Source: Gammaproteobacteria bacterium (GTDB taxonomy: Bacteria > Pseudomonadota > Gammaproteobacteria > UBA1113). Taken from it: a DNA stretch of 64,000 nucleotides. Position 1 is the stretch's first letter; each line of letters opens with the position of its first letter. This document shows positions 26,553-35,943 of this stretch, piece after piece. The DNA lies in assembly GCA_021773305.1 (NCBI GenBank), contig JAJFKH010000040.1, positions 1 through 64,000 of the forward strand, in the 5' to 3' direction. Under the pieces are notes generated by a model. That model was not told the DNA's origin and did not search any database. It saw only the letters and a list, made by a program, of their open reading frames with translations. Both the position numbers and the translations under genes were made by a program.

Positions 26553-27017
26553 CTATATTTTTCTCCTGATCCATTTTTCCACACAATGAAGCAATTGTTC
26601 AAAGGCTTGTGGATTATTTTTTTCGTAGGGGGCGGTGAGAAGGAGCCTACCTGCACCTTGAGTAAATGCTGTGGTTTTACCTTCTTTGTCGAGGAAACGA
26701 AGCCACGCTTCGCCCTTTAACCCAGCGACCTGCTCACGAGAGTAACAACTGACAGCAACTCTTTTGAGTAGGATAGAAAGTGCGGGTGCTAGGTTAGCAT
26801 GAGGTGACTGCTGTTTAATATACTGAAGCTCCTTCAGAATCGTGTTGCGTCTTTTCATGTTTCGAATGATATAACGGCAAAAATAAAAAACCCCAATGCC
26901 GGCTAATAGTAGTAGAGCTAATGCAACATACCAACCGGGAGCTAAGGGCCACCAAGAAGGCATGTGGGGATAATGTATATCTTTTAAGTCGGCTAATAGA
27001 TTTTGTTGGGGGTTCAT
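26553..27017 (-). CDS. DUF4381 membrane protein
   Basis: Small membrane protein of 154 aa typical of gammaproteobacterial MoxR/Bat operons. N-terminus MNPQQNLLADLKDIHYPHMP, then PSWWPLAPGWYVALALLLLAGIG, where the family signature (WWPLAPGWW type) runs into the single transmembrane helix. A cytoplasmic helical part follows (LSILLKRVAVSCYSREQVAGL, then GEAWLRFLD). The ATG overlaps the DUF58 stop (ATGA). Function unknown; co-occurrence points to a structural partner of BatA/B. Confidence 0.88.
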   Translation of the reverse strand: MNPQQNLLADLKDIHYPHMPSWWPLAPGWYVALALLLLAGIGVFYFCRYIIRNMKRRNTILKELQYIKQQSPHANLAPALSILLKRVAVSCYSREQVAGLKGEAWLRFLDKEGKTTAFTQGAGRLLLTAPYEKNNPQAFEQLLHCVEKWIRRKI

Positions 27018-27922
27018 CGAGGCGTCACCAAAAATTGTTGTAAGGTTTGTATCGTAGAACTATTTGTGGAGAGCTGAATCAAGGGAGTTCTATATTGTGT
27101 AGCCATATTCTGTAAATTTTCATGATGTTGTTTAAAAATAGTTTGGTAATGCTGACAAAAAGCGTTGCTTCGAGTATCTAAGATCCCCGTGGTTTTGTCA
27201 TGATGGATGGTATAACGGTTCGCAGGAGGAGGAGAAAATTCAATGGGATCAGTGATCCAACAATGCAATAGATCGCAGTGCTGGGCAAGACATCCCACGT
27301 GCTGTTTTGTTGTGTCACAGAGGGTCAAAAAATCACTGATAAGACAAACCAAACTGCCAGGCTTTGCCACAGTGCGTGTGTATCGTAATGCCTTTTCCAA
27401 ATGATTATCGACATTGTCAGGTAGTTTTTGGGTCATGGTACTTAATGTTTTTAGCATAGGAAGTACGCCCAGCTTTCGTGCTGTGGGGCGAAATTCTTGG
27501 AACTCATCTCCAGAAAAAATCACACCACCGATTCTATCACCATGATAGCACCCGACCCAGGCAAGGAATGCCGCTGTTTTAGCTGCAATGACGGATTTAA
27601 ATGATCCCTGGGTTGCAAAAAATTGTGATGCAGATAAATCAACAATGAGTAAAATAGGGCGTTCTTTTTCTTCTCGAAACACTTTGGTGTGGGGCTTTCC
27701 CGTGCGTGCAGTGACCCGCCAATCTATGCTACGAATATCATCTCCAGGTTGATAATGGCGTACCTCTTCAAAATCCATGCCGCGGCCTCGACGATGTGAG
27801 AGTTCATTTCCTGCCTGTTGAGTGAAAAGCTTACTGCGACAAGAGGCCGTTATGCCCTTGGCATCATAATGAAGTTGGGTCAGCTCTTCTAGGGAAACCC
27901 GGATCCCGGTATTGCTATCCAT
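27014..27922 (-). CDS. DUF58 domain protein
   Basis: 302-aa cytosolic protein of the DUF58 family, a vWA-like partner of MoxR ATPases. The signature GRGMDFEEVRHYQPGDDIRS followed by IDWRVTARTGKPHTKVFREE is at about residues 45-85, and the vWA-like strand ILLIVDLSASQFF at about 92. The start codon overlaps the moxR stop (TAATG). It probably forms the MoxR substrate or adaptor. Confidence 0.93.
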   Translation of the reverse strand: MDSNTGIRVSLEELTQLHYDAKGITASCRSKLFTQQAGNELSHRRGRGMDFEEVRHYQPGDDIRSIDWRVTARTGKPHTKVFREEKERPILLIVDLSASQFFATQGSFKSVIAAKTAAFLAWVGCYHGDRIGGVIFSGDEFQEFRPTARKLGVLPMLKTLSTMTQKLPDNVDNHLEKALRYTRTVAKPGSLVCLISDFLTLCDTTKQHVGCLAQHCDLLHCWITDPIEFSPPPANRYTIHHDKTTGILDTRSNAFCQHYQTIFKQHHENLQNMATQYRTPLIQLSTNSSTIQTLQQFLVTPR

Positions 27923-28917
27923 TAAGGGACTGCCACACGATTAAGCAATTCATTAATAACGTTATCGGGAGTGATACCTTGGGCTTCTGCTTCGAAGGTT
28001 AGCAAGATCCGATGGCGCAGCACATCGTGGATGACCGCGTGGATGTCATCAGGGCTGACAAAGTCTTGTCCTTTTAACCAAGCATGGCTTCTCGCACAGC
28101 GTTCTAAACCGATGGTACCCCGAGGGCTAGCGCCAAAGCGGATCCATTTTGCCATATCATCACCATATTGAGCAGGATTTCGGGTGGCCATGACCAATTG
28201 CACGATGTAGTCTTCTAGAGCAGGTGCCAGATGCAAACCATGGATAGATTGTCGTGCTTTGAAGACAGTTTCTTGGGTTAAATGGGGGACTCGGATATTT
28301 TCTCGTTTTGCTAATCGTTGAGTTTCCGCTCGATTGAGCGCCAAGATCCGTTGTTCATCCTTAGCTGATGGATAATCAATGGTCACGTAGAGTAAAAATC
28401 GGTCTAGCTGTGCTTCTGGCAGGGGATAGGTACCCTCCTGCTCAATGGGGTTTTGGGTGGCCATGACCATGAATAAGTCAGGTAAACCATAAGTGGTTTT
28501 TCCAATGGTTACTTGTTGCTCAGCCATGGCTTCCAAGAGGGCAGATTGTACCTTGGCTGGGGCGCGGTTGATTTCATCTGCTAAAAGTAAATTATGGAAA
28601 AGAGGCCCTTGTTGAAAGCTAAAACTCCCATCTTGAGGGTGAAATATATCCGTTCCGGTTAAGTCTGCGGGTAAGAGATCCGGGGTGAATTGTAAGCGGT
28701 GGAAATCCCCTTCAATACATTGGGCCAACTCTTTCACTGCCGTGGTTTTGGCCAGTCCAGGCGCACCTTCGACCAACAAATGACCATCTGCAATGAGTGC
28801 AATCAAAAGGGACCGTGTGAGGTGGGTCTGGCCAATAATACGAAGGTTAAGATGTTGATTTAATGTCACAAATGCATCTTGCACGGTGACTTTTTTGCGG
28901 GTAGTTGCTGACTCCAT
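27922..28917 (-). CDS. moxR: MoxR-type AAA+ ATPase
   Basis: AAA+ chaperone-like ATPase, 331 aa, first gene of the operon. Walker A is GAPGLAKTTAVKEL near residue 57, Walker B LLLADEINRAPAKVQSALLEAM near residue 110, sensor 1 MATQNPIEQEGTYPLPEAQLDRF near 150 and sensor 2 GASPRGTIGLERCARSHAWL near 270. MoxR proteins remodel or assemble protein complexes, here presumably with the DUF58 and Bat proteins. ATG has AGGAGG 6 bases upstream. The promoter region is shared with the unknown gene at 29060 and contains three phased TTAAG boxes. Confidence 0.96.
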   Translation of the reverse strand: MESATTRKKVTVQDAFVTLNQHLNLRIIGQTHLTRSLLIALIADGHLLVEGAPGLAKTTAVKELAQCIEGDFHRLQFTPDLLPADLTGTDIFHPQDGSFSFQQGPLFHNLLLADEINRAPAKVQSALLEAMAEQQVTIGKTTYGLPDLFMVMATQNPIEQEGTYPLPEAQLDRFLLYVTIDYPSAKDEQRILALNRAETQRLAKRENIRVPHLTQETVFKARQSIHGLHLAPALEDYIVQLVMATRNPAQYGDDMAKWIRFGASPRGTIGLERCARSHAWLKGQDFVSPDDIHAVIHDVLRHRILLTFEAEAQGITPDNVINELLNRVAVP

Positions 28918-28959
28918 TAACGCCTCCTTCTGGTAACTGGATAGCCTATTATGCCGTAT

Positions 28960-29003
28960 TTTAAGATTTCTTTAAGTTTCTGTTAAGGATTTTTTGCTAA
29001 AAT
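28960..29003. promoter_or_regulatory. Three 11-bp-phased TTAAG boxes with candidate promoter
   Basis: TTAAG occurs at 28961, 28972 and 28983, exactly 11 bp apart, and a forward -10 box TAAAAT lies at 28998-29003, so the boxes cover the -35 region. Read on the other strand they are CTTAA-N6-CTTAA-N6-CTTAA, followed about 10 bases later by CATAAT, which could be the moxR -10. An 11-bp direct-repeat spacing is characteristic of OmpR/PhoB-type regulators. The Legionella and Coxiella PmrA box is a tandem CTTAAT-type repeat of the same period. Confidence 0.55.
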
Positions 29004-29059
29004 TTAGTTTCGAAAAAAAATTACACAATATGTAACAGATTGTAATAGAGAGGAATACG

Positions 29060-31795
29060 ATGTATTTGTACCAATTAATTGATAATCTTGATCTTGCTTC
29101 TAAAACCACTCACAAGCTTATTTCACTTAATAAAAAGCAAAAAAAACCTGCTATTGAAAGCATTCAAAAAGCATGTTTGGAGTACAAATTGCGCAGAAAT
29201 ATCGATATCCTGCTAAGCGCAGATGACCCACAGAAGTTGCAAGGGAACGAGAGACCGCAGCTTGAAGGGATCCGAGGATTTTCTCAGAATAATATTCCAC
29301 ATTTTACTGCCATTATCGAAAGTATTTTTAAAGGGGAGTCCGTTCGGATCCCCACACAACAGCATGGAAATTATCCTGATCGGATTATCACATTTATCAC
29401 AGGAGATTTGTACAAATCTCATCAGTCAGCTCAAGCTGAAAATGGGTGTCATGGCATTGTGCCGCAATACCAAGCTGAACTCATGAATAGAGTGTCTGAG
29501 GAGATTGCAAAAATCACTAAGCTTGATAATAAAATTGGCCAGGCTCTTGATGCAGTGATTAAAAAAGCGAAAAGGAATGTAGCTGTTAATCGTGCATTAG
29601 GGGAACATAAAAATATTCAAGTATTGACTAACGTTCTTAACCAAACCTATCAGTATAAAGAAAAAGGCAAAATCTTAGCTTCTACAATACGGTTGAAATT
29701 TGGTGATGACGTTATCACCCTAGAGCAAATGTTGCATACGGCTTCACAGCAAAGAACGCCTTGGAAAGCCATTTTTAAAACCCTTGCTTATTTTCGGTTT
29801 ATTAATCTAGGTTTTCCTGAGAATGTGCGGCAAACATTCTTGATTGACAATTACGAAAAACACTTAGTTTCTGTTGCCACAGAAGCGTTTTATTCCATAC
29901 CCGGTACAGAGACTTATTTAGACGATATTCAACCTTTTCGTTTTTATGGGCTTTATCAAAACCTACGAGATGATTTGCTCAAGTTACAACAAAGTTTAGT
30001 CAATGATGAGAATATAATGCTTAAAGACAGAGATATGAATCCTCATCAATTTATTGGTGAAATAGTCAATGATATCCAAAATCTTTCTAAATTTTACAGC
30101 ATGAACGATGAGTTGAAAGATGAGTTTAAGAATAGAAACAATCTTTTTAATGTGCTAGATGACAAATTGCGGGACTTTACCTTGACACGGTTAGCTGCTT
30201 TGCATCGGTCTTTATCTAATTATATCTTAGACAATAGAATGAAGCCGAATACCTACAAAGAGATAGTAAAAATCATTAAAAAATATGAGCAAGAAATTGT
30301 TGCCATGAGAAGCCCTAAGGTGAAGAGCACTATTGCTCCCACCGTTGAAGTGAATACTGTAAAAATGATTTGTCAGGATATTGTCGAGATTGGAAGTGGT
30401 CATTTTGATGATAGAAATGCCAGAGATATTGTTTCTATGGCCAATGGGATTGGTGAAAAATTACCTCGCCTTTTGGTACAGGAGATTACACTGGATCGTT
30501 ATTCTGCTGTGCCGGATAATATTTTTTGGAAATTAAAAAAGTTATTCTTTAAATTGCTTGAAGATAAACACGGGAGAAAAAATTCTGCAAAAATATTTTC
30601 TAAACAATTTACTGATCTTGAATTGTTGGCAAAAAATAATAGCATTTTTGCACTCATTTGGTCTGAAGCTCAGGATGCTTTTTACTGTGAGCGTTGGGAA
30701 AATCGTTATCAAAAACGCAGTGCAAATTATACCAACTCGATACTTAAATTTTCCAAGCATAATCTTGAAGAGGCAGAGCAATTAAGAAAAGATATTAATA
30801 GTTTGCGCAATGGTTTATATCTACATGAGTTTCATCGAGATGCAGTGACTGGTGCTGATGGGGTACAAGAACCTCAAGAATTGTTATTAAAAAAAATTGC
30901 ACAGTCGGAATCTCGGCAGGAGTATGCGGTGCTGCATGATAAATTTGTACGGAGTTCAGAGATTTACAACGAGCTACTTCAAAAGGTCAATGTAGCATAC
31001 ATGGCATGGCGACAAGAAGAAGATATTGATGAAAAAAAGCAGAAGAGAATAGCATATGATAATGCTTGTGGGAATAAGAACGATTATGCGAAGCGTCAGG
31101 ATGGCTTTGAACAAATTAAACAAGAACAATATCCTTTGACAGAGGCCACTCGTCGCCAAGCCATCGAGCTTCGTATTATTGTAGAAGCAATGGAGATCAG
31201 TGGCAGTAAACAATCATACAATGGTGGGTATGCACAGATCTTAGAAACCTTGCTATCTAAAATGGCAAAAGAACCCAATGTGAGTTCAGAGACACGCTTG
31301 CGGTTGGTGATTTGTAGGTTTGTGCAAGATTTTCAACTGTACCGACATGGCAAAAAAGGATGGAGCAATCCTCCTGAAGATAAAGTAGCGCGTTTAGGTT
31401 TTATTGCCTACGGTGAACATCCAGAGGACAATGGAGCACAGCATATTGATGGCTTAGCAGATATGTTTGATTACATTAATACTTTTTACCAGAATGGTGT
31501 AGATCAGCCCCTTGAGTTTGATAGCGTGTCGCGTGTGAGTAATAGGGTTATTGATTTCTTATTAGAGCAATACCAAGTGCTGTATTATCACGATAAACAG
31601 CATGATGGAAAACGCGCTCGGCATATTGTTGAAGCGGCTTTAGATACACTAAAAGAGTTTGTGACTCCTGAACAGAAAAATCGTATTAAGGTTGGAAAAA
31701 AAGAAATCCAAGAGAAATATGAAAATAAAGTTCCTCTAGGAGACTACCCTGGGCCTCAATTAAATGCCGTCGCAATAAATGATTTGCGGCCCTAG
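29060..31795 (+). CDS. Unknown 911-aa protein, effector candidate
   Basis: Not recognised. ATG at 29060 is preceded by GAGAGGA. The protein is long, helical and highly charged, without signal peptide, membrane helix, or visible catalytic motif. Noted segments: PHFTAIIESIFKGESVRIPT near residue 80, the repeated Asp/Glu/Lys-rich middle, and a better-ordered C-terminal part (RLRLVICRFVQDFQLYRHGK near 755; QYQVLYYHDKQHDGKRARHI near 835). The tail is LGDYPGPQLNAVAINDLRP. It stands alone: the divergent moxR operon is on one side and a convergent terminator on the other. The phased TTAAG boxes upstream, similar to PmrA-type sites that control Dot/Icm effectors in Legionellales, make an effector role plausible, but only as an inference. 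Confidence 0.8.
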   Translation: MYLYQLIDNLDLASKTTHKLISLNKKQKKPAIESIQKACLEYKLRRNIDILLSADDPQKLQGNERPQLEGIRGFSQNNIPHFTAIIESIFKGESVRIPTQQHGNYPDRIITFITGDLYKSHQSAQAENGCHGIVPQYQAELMNRVSEEIAKITKLDNKIGQALDAVIKKAKRNVAVNRALGEHKNIQVLTNVLNQTYQYKEKGKILASTIRLKFGDDVITLEQMLHTASQQRTPWKAIFKTLAYFRFINLGFPENVRQTFLIDNYEKHLVSVATEAFYSIPGTETYLDDIQPFRFYGLYQNLRDDLLKLQQSLVNDENIMLKDRDMNPHQFIGEIVNDIQNLSKFYSMNDELKDEFKNRNNLFNVLDDKLRDFTLTRLAALHRSLSNYILDNRMKPNTYKEIVKIIKKYEQEIVAMRSPKVKSTIAPTVEVNTVKMICQDIVEIGSGHFDDRNARDIVSMANGIGEKLPRLLVQEITLDRYSAVPDNIFWKLKKLFFKLLEDKHGRKNSAKIFSKQFTDLELLAKNNSIFALIWSEAQDAFYCERWENRYQKRSANYTNSILKFSKHNLEEAEQLRKDINSLRNGLYLHEFHRDAVTGADGVQEPQELLLKKIAQSESRQEYAVLHDKFVRSSEIYNELLQKVNVAYMAWRQEEDIDEKKQKRIAYDNACGNKNDYAKRQDGFEQIKQEQYPLTEATRRQAIELRIIVEAMEISGSKQSYNGGYAQILETLLSKMAKEPNVSSETRLRLVICRFVQDFQLYRHGKKGWSNPPEDKVARLGFIAYGEHPEDNGAQHIDGLADMFDYINTFYQNGVDQPLEFDSVSRVSNRVIDFLLEQYQVLYYHDKQHDGKRARHIVEAALDTLKEFVTPEQKNRIKVGKKEIQEKYENKVPLGDYPGPQLNAVAINDLRP

Positions 31796-31820
31796 TATAC
31801 TGCTCGCAGTATATTTTTTT
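31796..31820 (+). terminator. Rho-independent terminator
   Basis: Stem TATACTG (31796-31802), loop CTCG, stem CAGTATA (31807-31813), then seven T residues (31814-31820), immediately after the stop codon of the 911-aa gene. The T run is only on the forward strand, so it ends that gene; it also overlaps the end of the add coding region. Confidence 0.85.
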
Positions 31821-32791
31821 CACAGGATTAAATTCAGTAAAGCCCTTTTTAGGGCTTTATCAGCGAAGCTTGCTTTGATTGCATTCTCTGTGACGTTTAA
31901 TAATGTTGCATGATCAAAGCCAAAGTATTTTTCTGCAATAGTATATTCCTTCCCGATCGTGGTATCAAAATAAGGTGGGTCATCGGAGTTTAACGTGATG
32001 TTGACGCCTTGTGCATGTAAGAAAGTTGCCGGATGATTTTGAAAATTTTGAGAAACCCCTAATGCGACATTGCTGGTCGGGCAAATTTCTAGGGTAATAT
32101 TCCGCTGAATGATTTCTGCTATGAGTGTCGGATCATCAATGGCGGTGATACCGTGGCCTACTCGTGATACAGGCAAATGTTTGATGGTTTCCCAAATACT
32201 TTCAGCTCCTTTAACTTCACCCGCATGGGCAGTACATTGTAAACCTGCTTCCATTGCAATAGTAAAAGCCTGTGAAAAATCTTTTGCCGAGAAACGGGTT
32301 TCATCTCCCGCAAGGTTGAGTCCAACCACAAGTGGGTGGGGGTGGCAAGCTACAAGTTCTGCAAGACGATTGGCTTTTTCAATACCAAAATGGCGCACGC
32401 AGACGATAAGTATTCTTGCTTCAATAGAAAAATCGTTTTTTGCCTGTTCGATAGCTTTACTGATCCCTAATAGATGATCTTGATAACACAATCCATTGAG
32501 TTCTGCGTGATTGGGAGAGCTGGTTAATTCCACATAAATGACGTTCTCTTCTGCACAGGATCGCAGATAATCATAGGTAATATCATAATAATCTTCAGGG
32601 GTTTTAATGGCTTGAGTTGATACATCATAAACATGCAAAAAATCTTGAAAATTTTTCCATTGATAGGTATCGTCAGGGCCAAATATTTTCTCAGGTAAAA
32701 TTAATTGGTTTCGTTTGGCCAGCTTACGGAGTAAGCTAGGTTTTGTTGTGCCTTCTAAGTGAACATGCAGTTCGGCTTTAGGCAAGTACAT
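31820..32791 (-). CDS. add: Adenosine deaminase
   Basis: Converts (deoxy)adenosine to (deoxy)inosine; cytosolic, 323 aa. Zinc ligands are HVHLEGTT near residue 9 and HAGE near residue 187; other signatures are VVGLNLAGDE near 160, SRVGHGITAIDD near 207 and the catalytic Asp pair in NSDDPPYF near 270. ATG at 32791 overlaps the deoB stop by 14 bp, so the two are coupled. It feeds inosine to the purine nucleoside phosphorylase coded nearby. Adenosine deaminase versus adenine deaminase: the motifs cannot fully separate these related enzymes, but the context favours adenosine. Confidence 0.93.
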   Translation of the reverse strand: MYLPKAELHVHLEGTTKPSLLRKLAKRNQLILPEKIFGPDDTYQWKNFQDFLHVYDVSTQAIKTPEDYYDITYDYLRSCAEENVIYVELTSSPNHAELNGLCYQDHLLGISKAIEQAKNDFSIEARILIVCVRHFGIEKANRLAELVACHPHPLVVGLNLAGDETRFSAKDFSQAFTIAMEAGLQCTAHAGEVKGAESIWETIKHLPVSRVGHGITAIDDPTLIAEIIQRNITLEICPTSNVALGVSQNFQNHPATFLHAQGVNITLNSDDPPYFDTTIGKEYTIAEKYFGFDHATLLNVTENAIKASFADKALKRALLNLIL

Positions 32792-34022
32792 TGACTTGAC
32801 CGTATCGATTCATAAAGGGGTTTCCGTACGGCAGCGCATCGAGCTGAAAATATTCCGCGATACTTTGGCCAATGTCTGCAAAAGTTTGACGTTTGCAAAG
32901 GGGAAGAGGTTCCACACCCATCCCCCCTAGTAAAATAGGAATATACTCACGGGTGTGATTGGCTCCGGAGCAGGTGGGATCGCAGCCATGATCGGCTGTG
33001 ATAATCACCCTGTCTCCTGGTAAAAGTTGTGCTTCTAATTCTGGGATTTTGGCATCAAAAATTTCTAGCGCATTAGCATAGCCTGGAACATCACGACGGT
33101 GACCGTATTCACTATCAAAATCAACGAAGTTGGTGAAAATTAAACTTTGATCGCCTGCCTGTGCCATGGCTTTTAAGGTTGCATCAAAAAGTGCTTCATT
33201 ACCATGGGCTTTAATGGCATGGGTGATCCCTTTGCCAGCAAAAATATCAGAAATTTTTCCAATGGCAAAAACCTGTCCTTGTGCTTGCACAAGATTATCA
33301 AGTAGTGTTGTGTCGTGAGGAGGTGTTGTATAATCTCTGCGGTTTTCTGTGCGATAAAAATGTCCAGGGGTTCCAAGAAAAGGTCGGGCAATAACTCTTG
33401 CAATTTTGTAAGGTTCGGTTAGTTTTTTTGCTATATCACATAAATCATAAAGCCGTTGTAATCCAAAAGAGGTTTCATGTACGGCAATTTGTAAGACACT
33501 GTCTGTGGACGTATAGACAATGGGTTTTTGAGTACTGATATGCTGCTCACCAAATTGATCAATGATCACAGTGCCTGATTCATGTTTATTACCTAAAATA
33601 CCTTGGAGCTTTCCTTCGCTGATTAATTGCTGAGTCAAAGCTTCTGGAAGTGACGGATGTGTGTCTGGAAAATAACCCCAATCAAACAAAACAGGAAGTC
33701 CAGCGATTTCCCAATGACCACTAGGAGTGTCTTTACCATGACTTATCTCTTGAGCATAACCGTAAGCTGCTGCGGGAATATTGGGTAGTGGATAATATTT
33801 TGTTAATTCTTGACAGTGATCTTTTGCCGCATGGAGAAGTCCCCAGCGGGTCAAGTGAGGAATATGTAAGGGGCCTTGGCGTAAGGTATTATTGGCTTGA
33901 TTTTTTGCACAAGCTAGAGCAATGTGCCCAAAGGTATTAGCCCCCAGGTCACCGTAATCTTCGGCATCAGCTGCGGCACCAATACCGAAGGAATCCATGA
34001 GTAAAATAATCACTCGTTTCAA
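32778..34022 (-). CDS. deoB: Phosphopentomutase
   Basis: Interconverts ribose/deoxyribose 1-phosphate and 5-phosphate, linking phosphorolysis to central carbon metabolism. Length 414 aa, normal for the family. Metal and catalytic motifs: VIILLMDSFGIGAAADAEDY near residue 4, KDTPSGHWEIAG near residue 96 (the Thr that is phosphorylated), DFDSEYGHRRD near 302 and TADHGCDPTC near 337. The start is TTG with a strong AGGAGG at 9-base spacing; the N-terminus MKRVIILLMDSFGIG fits the family. Operon deoB-add. Confidence 0.96.
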   Translation of the reverse strand: MKRVIILLMDSFGIGAAADAEDYGDLGANTFGHIALACAKNQANNTLRQGPLHIPHLTRWGLLHAAKDHCQELTKYYPLPNIPAAAYGYAQEISHGKDTPSGHWEIAGLPVLFDWGYFPDTHPSLPEALTQQLISEGKLQGILGNKHESGTVIIDQFGEQHISTQKPIVYTSTDSVLQIAVHETSFGLQRLYDLCDIAKKLTEPYKIARVIARPFLGTPGHFYRTENRRDYTTPPHDTTLLDNLVQAQGQVFAIGKISDIFAGKGITHAIKAHGNEALFDATLKAMAQAGDQSLIFTNFVDFDSEYGHRRDVPGYANALEIFDAKIPELEAQLLPGDRVIITADHGCDPTCSGANHTREYIPILLGGMGVEPLPLCKRQTFADIGQSIAEYFQLDALPYGNPFMNRYGQVNVLA

Positions 34023-34242
34023 TATGTAGCGCCTCCTATAAATACCGACAAATCGTCCGCTATGAGTATATTAAAGGTGGTTGAGAGGGAAGGATTTGTC
34101 AACTTATGCCGAGTATATGGCTAATATTAGCTTAATTTTCACTGTGACGGAATACGCGGGTTGCTGGATCATTTCACCTAGTATTTTTTTATAAATAGAA
34201 CTATTATGATGAGATGAACTGTATGAATTTGGAGTACATGCT

Positions 34243-35118
34243 GTGGGTGAGTTTATTAAAGAATCAGAGCTTGTTTTAAACAAAAATGGGTGTATTTACC
34301 ATTTGGACTTGCTCCCAGGTGATATTGCTGAGACGATTATTAGTGTGGGTGATCCAGGTCGTGTGAGTTTTATTTCTCGTTATTTTGATTCCGTTGATTT
34401 GCGCAAGCAAAATCGAGAATTTGTGACCCACTCGGGTTACTTAGACGGTAAGCCTATCAGTGTGGTTTCCACAGGTATTGGCACAGATAATATTGATATC
34501 GTATTGAATGAACTGGATGCACTAGTGAATATCAATTTTGAAACCCGCCAACCCAATTCCACATTAAAACCTTTGAAAATAATACGCCTAGGAACCTGTG
34601 GTGGATTGCAACCACAATTGAATGTGGATGATATTATTGTGACCGAATTTGCCATGGGTTTTGATAATTTGATGTCGTTTTATAAATATGAACCGAATCC
34701 AGATGAGCGGCAAATTCAGTTCGCGACTATTAAGCATTTTGCGGAGTCTCCTGTACTACCCTATTTATGTCAGGGTGATAAAGGTCTATTGGAACATTTT
34801 AAAAAACAATCATTAACTTCAGGTATTACAGCATCGTGCAGTGGATTTTATGGCCCCCAAGGGCGTTGTCTTCGAGCCGAACTTTCTGATGATAAATTTT
34901 TACAAGCCATTGAAGATTTTTCCTATGAGCATTTGCGTATTTGCAATTTTGAGATGGAAACAGCTGGAATTTATGGGCTGGGGAATTTGCTGGGGCATCA
35001 ATGTTGTTCTTTGAGTACGGTGGTTGCTAATCGAGTGAAAGGAACCGTCACGGAGTCTGTCACAGAATCCATTGATACCTTAGTGCAATATGCCTTAGGT
35101 AAGATTAAAGAATTATAA
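34243..35118 (+). CDS. Uridine phosphorylase-like nucleoside phosphorylase
   Basis: PNP/UDP superfamily, 291 aa. Phosphate-binding GDPGRVSFISRYFD near residue 37, RLGTCGGLQPQ near residue 117 and the nucleoside-contacting FEMETAGIYGLGNLLGHQC near 228 indicate a uridine-phosphorylase-type enzyme, longer than E. coli Udp (253 aa) by an N-terminal extension of about 30 residues. The start is GTG with GGAG at 8-base spacing. The exact base specificity cannot be read. It overlaps the punA 3' end by 6 bp on the opposite strand and stands amid other nucleoside salvage genes. Confidence 0.88.
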   Translation: MGEFIKESELVLNKNGCIYHLDLLPGDIAETIISVGDPGRVSFISRYFDSVDLRKQNREFVTHSGYLDGKPISVVSTGIGTDNIDIVLNELDALVNINFETRQPNSTLKPLKIIRLGTCGGLQPQLNVDDIIVTEFAMGFDNLMSFYKYEPNPDERQIQFATIKHFAESPVLPYLCQGDKGLLEHFKKQSLTSGITASCSGFYGPQGRCLRAELSDDKFLQAIEDFSYEHLRICNFEMETAGIYGLGNLLGHQCCSLSTVVANRVKGTVTESVTESIDTLVQYALGKIKEL

Positions 35119-35943
35119 TAGGATTTTATCCATCACGCTTACTAGCAATTTTCTAAGGTCGCCGCTGGATTGTTCGGCAACTTGTAATGTTTTTTCATGA
35201 CTGATCGTTTTATCATTTAATCCTACCGCTAGATTTGAAATGATACTGATAGCCGCGACTCTCATGCCACAATGGCGAGCGATAATCACATCAGGCACTG
35301 TTGACATACCGATGAGATCGCCGCCCAGTTGGGCAAACGCCTGGATTTCAGCAGGAGTTTCAAATGTAGGGCCTGCAACAGCGATATACACACCAGAGGC
35401 CAATGGGATAGATAATTGATGTGCGCAGTTTTTAAAATGTTTTCTGAGTGCACGATCATAAGCATTTTCCATGGAAACAAAACGAGGCCCATAAGCATGG
35501 TCATTCGGCCCTATCAAAGGGTTGTTAGGCTGTAGGTTAATATGATCCTCAATCATCATTAAGCGGCCGGGGCCTATTTCTTGATGTAGGGATCCGGCAG
35601 CATTGGTTATAATGACAATTTCGCAGCCCAATAATTTCAATGTTCGAATGGCTGTTTTAATCCCTTGCCAGCCTTCGAGGCCTTCATAGAAGTGAAAGCG
35701 GCCTTCCATACAAGCAATGGAAACTTTACCTAGCTGACCCAACACCAATTCACCGGTATGGCCTGAGACGGTGCTGTGTGGAAAGTTGGGAATGGTAGAA
35801 TAAGGTAGTCGTATGGAGTTGCAAAAATCTTCGGTAATGTTTTTTAATCCAGAGCCTAGGATCAATCCGACTTTCCCGTGAGCATCAGGGTGTTGCTTTT
35901 TAATGTAGGCGAATGCTTCTTGGGAAGGATCCTGTTTGGCCAT
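35113..35943 (-). CDS. punA: Purine nucleoside phosphorylase (trimeric type)
   Basis: Splits inosine and guanosine with phosphate to base and ribose 1-phosphate. 276 aa, class I trimeric PNP. Motifs: GLILGSGLKNIT near residue 26, GHTGELVLGQL near residue 61, MEGRFHFYEG near 79, ITNAAGSLHQEIGPGRLMMI near 111, VAGPTFETPAEIQAF near 190 and GMSTVPDVIIARHCG near 213. The ATG is next to the cdd stop, so pitH-pit-cdd-punA reads as one operon. Confidence 0.95.
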   Translation of the reverse strand: MAKQDPSQEAFAYIKKQHPDAHGKVGLILGSGLKNITEDFCNSIRLPYSTIPNFPHSTVSGHTGELVLGQLGKVSIACMEGRFHFYEGLEGWQGIKTAIRTLKLLGCEIVIITNAAGSLHQEIGPGRLMMIEDHINLQPNNPLIGPNDHAYGPRFVSMENAYDRALRKHFKNCAHQLSIPLASGVYIAVAGPTFETPAEIQAFAQLGGDLIGMSTVPDVIIARHCGMRVAAISIISNLAVGLNDKTISHEKTLQVAEQSSGDLRKLLVSVMDKILL

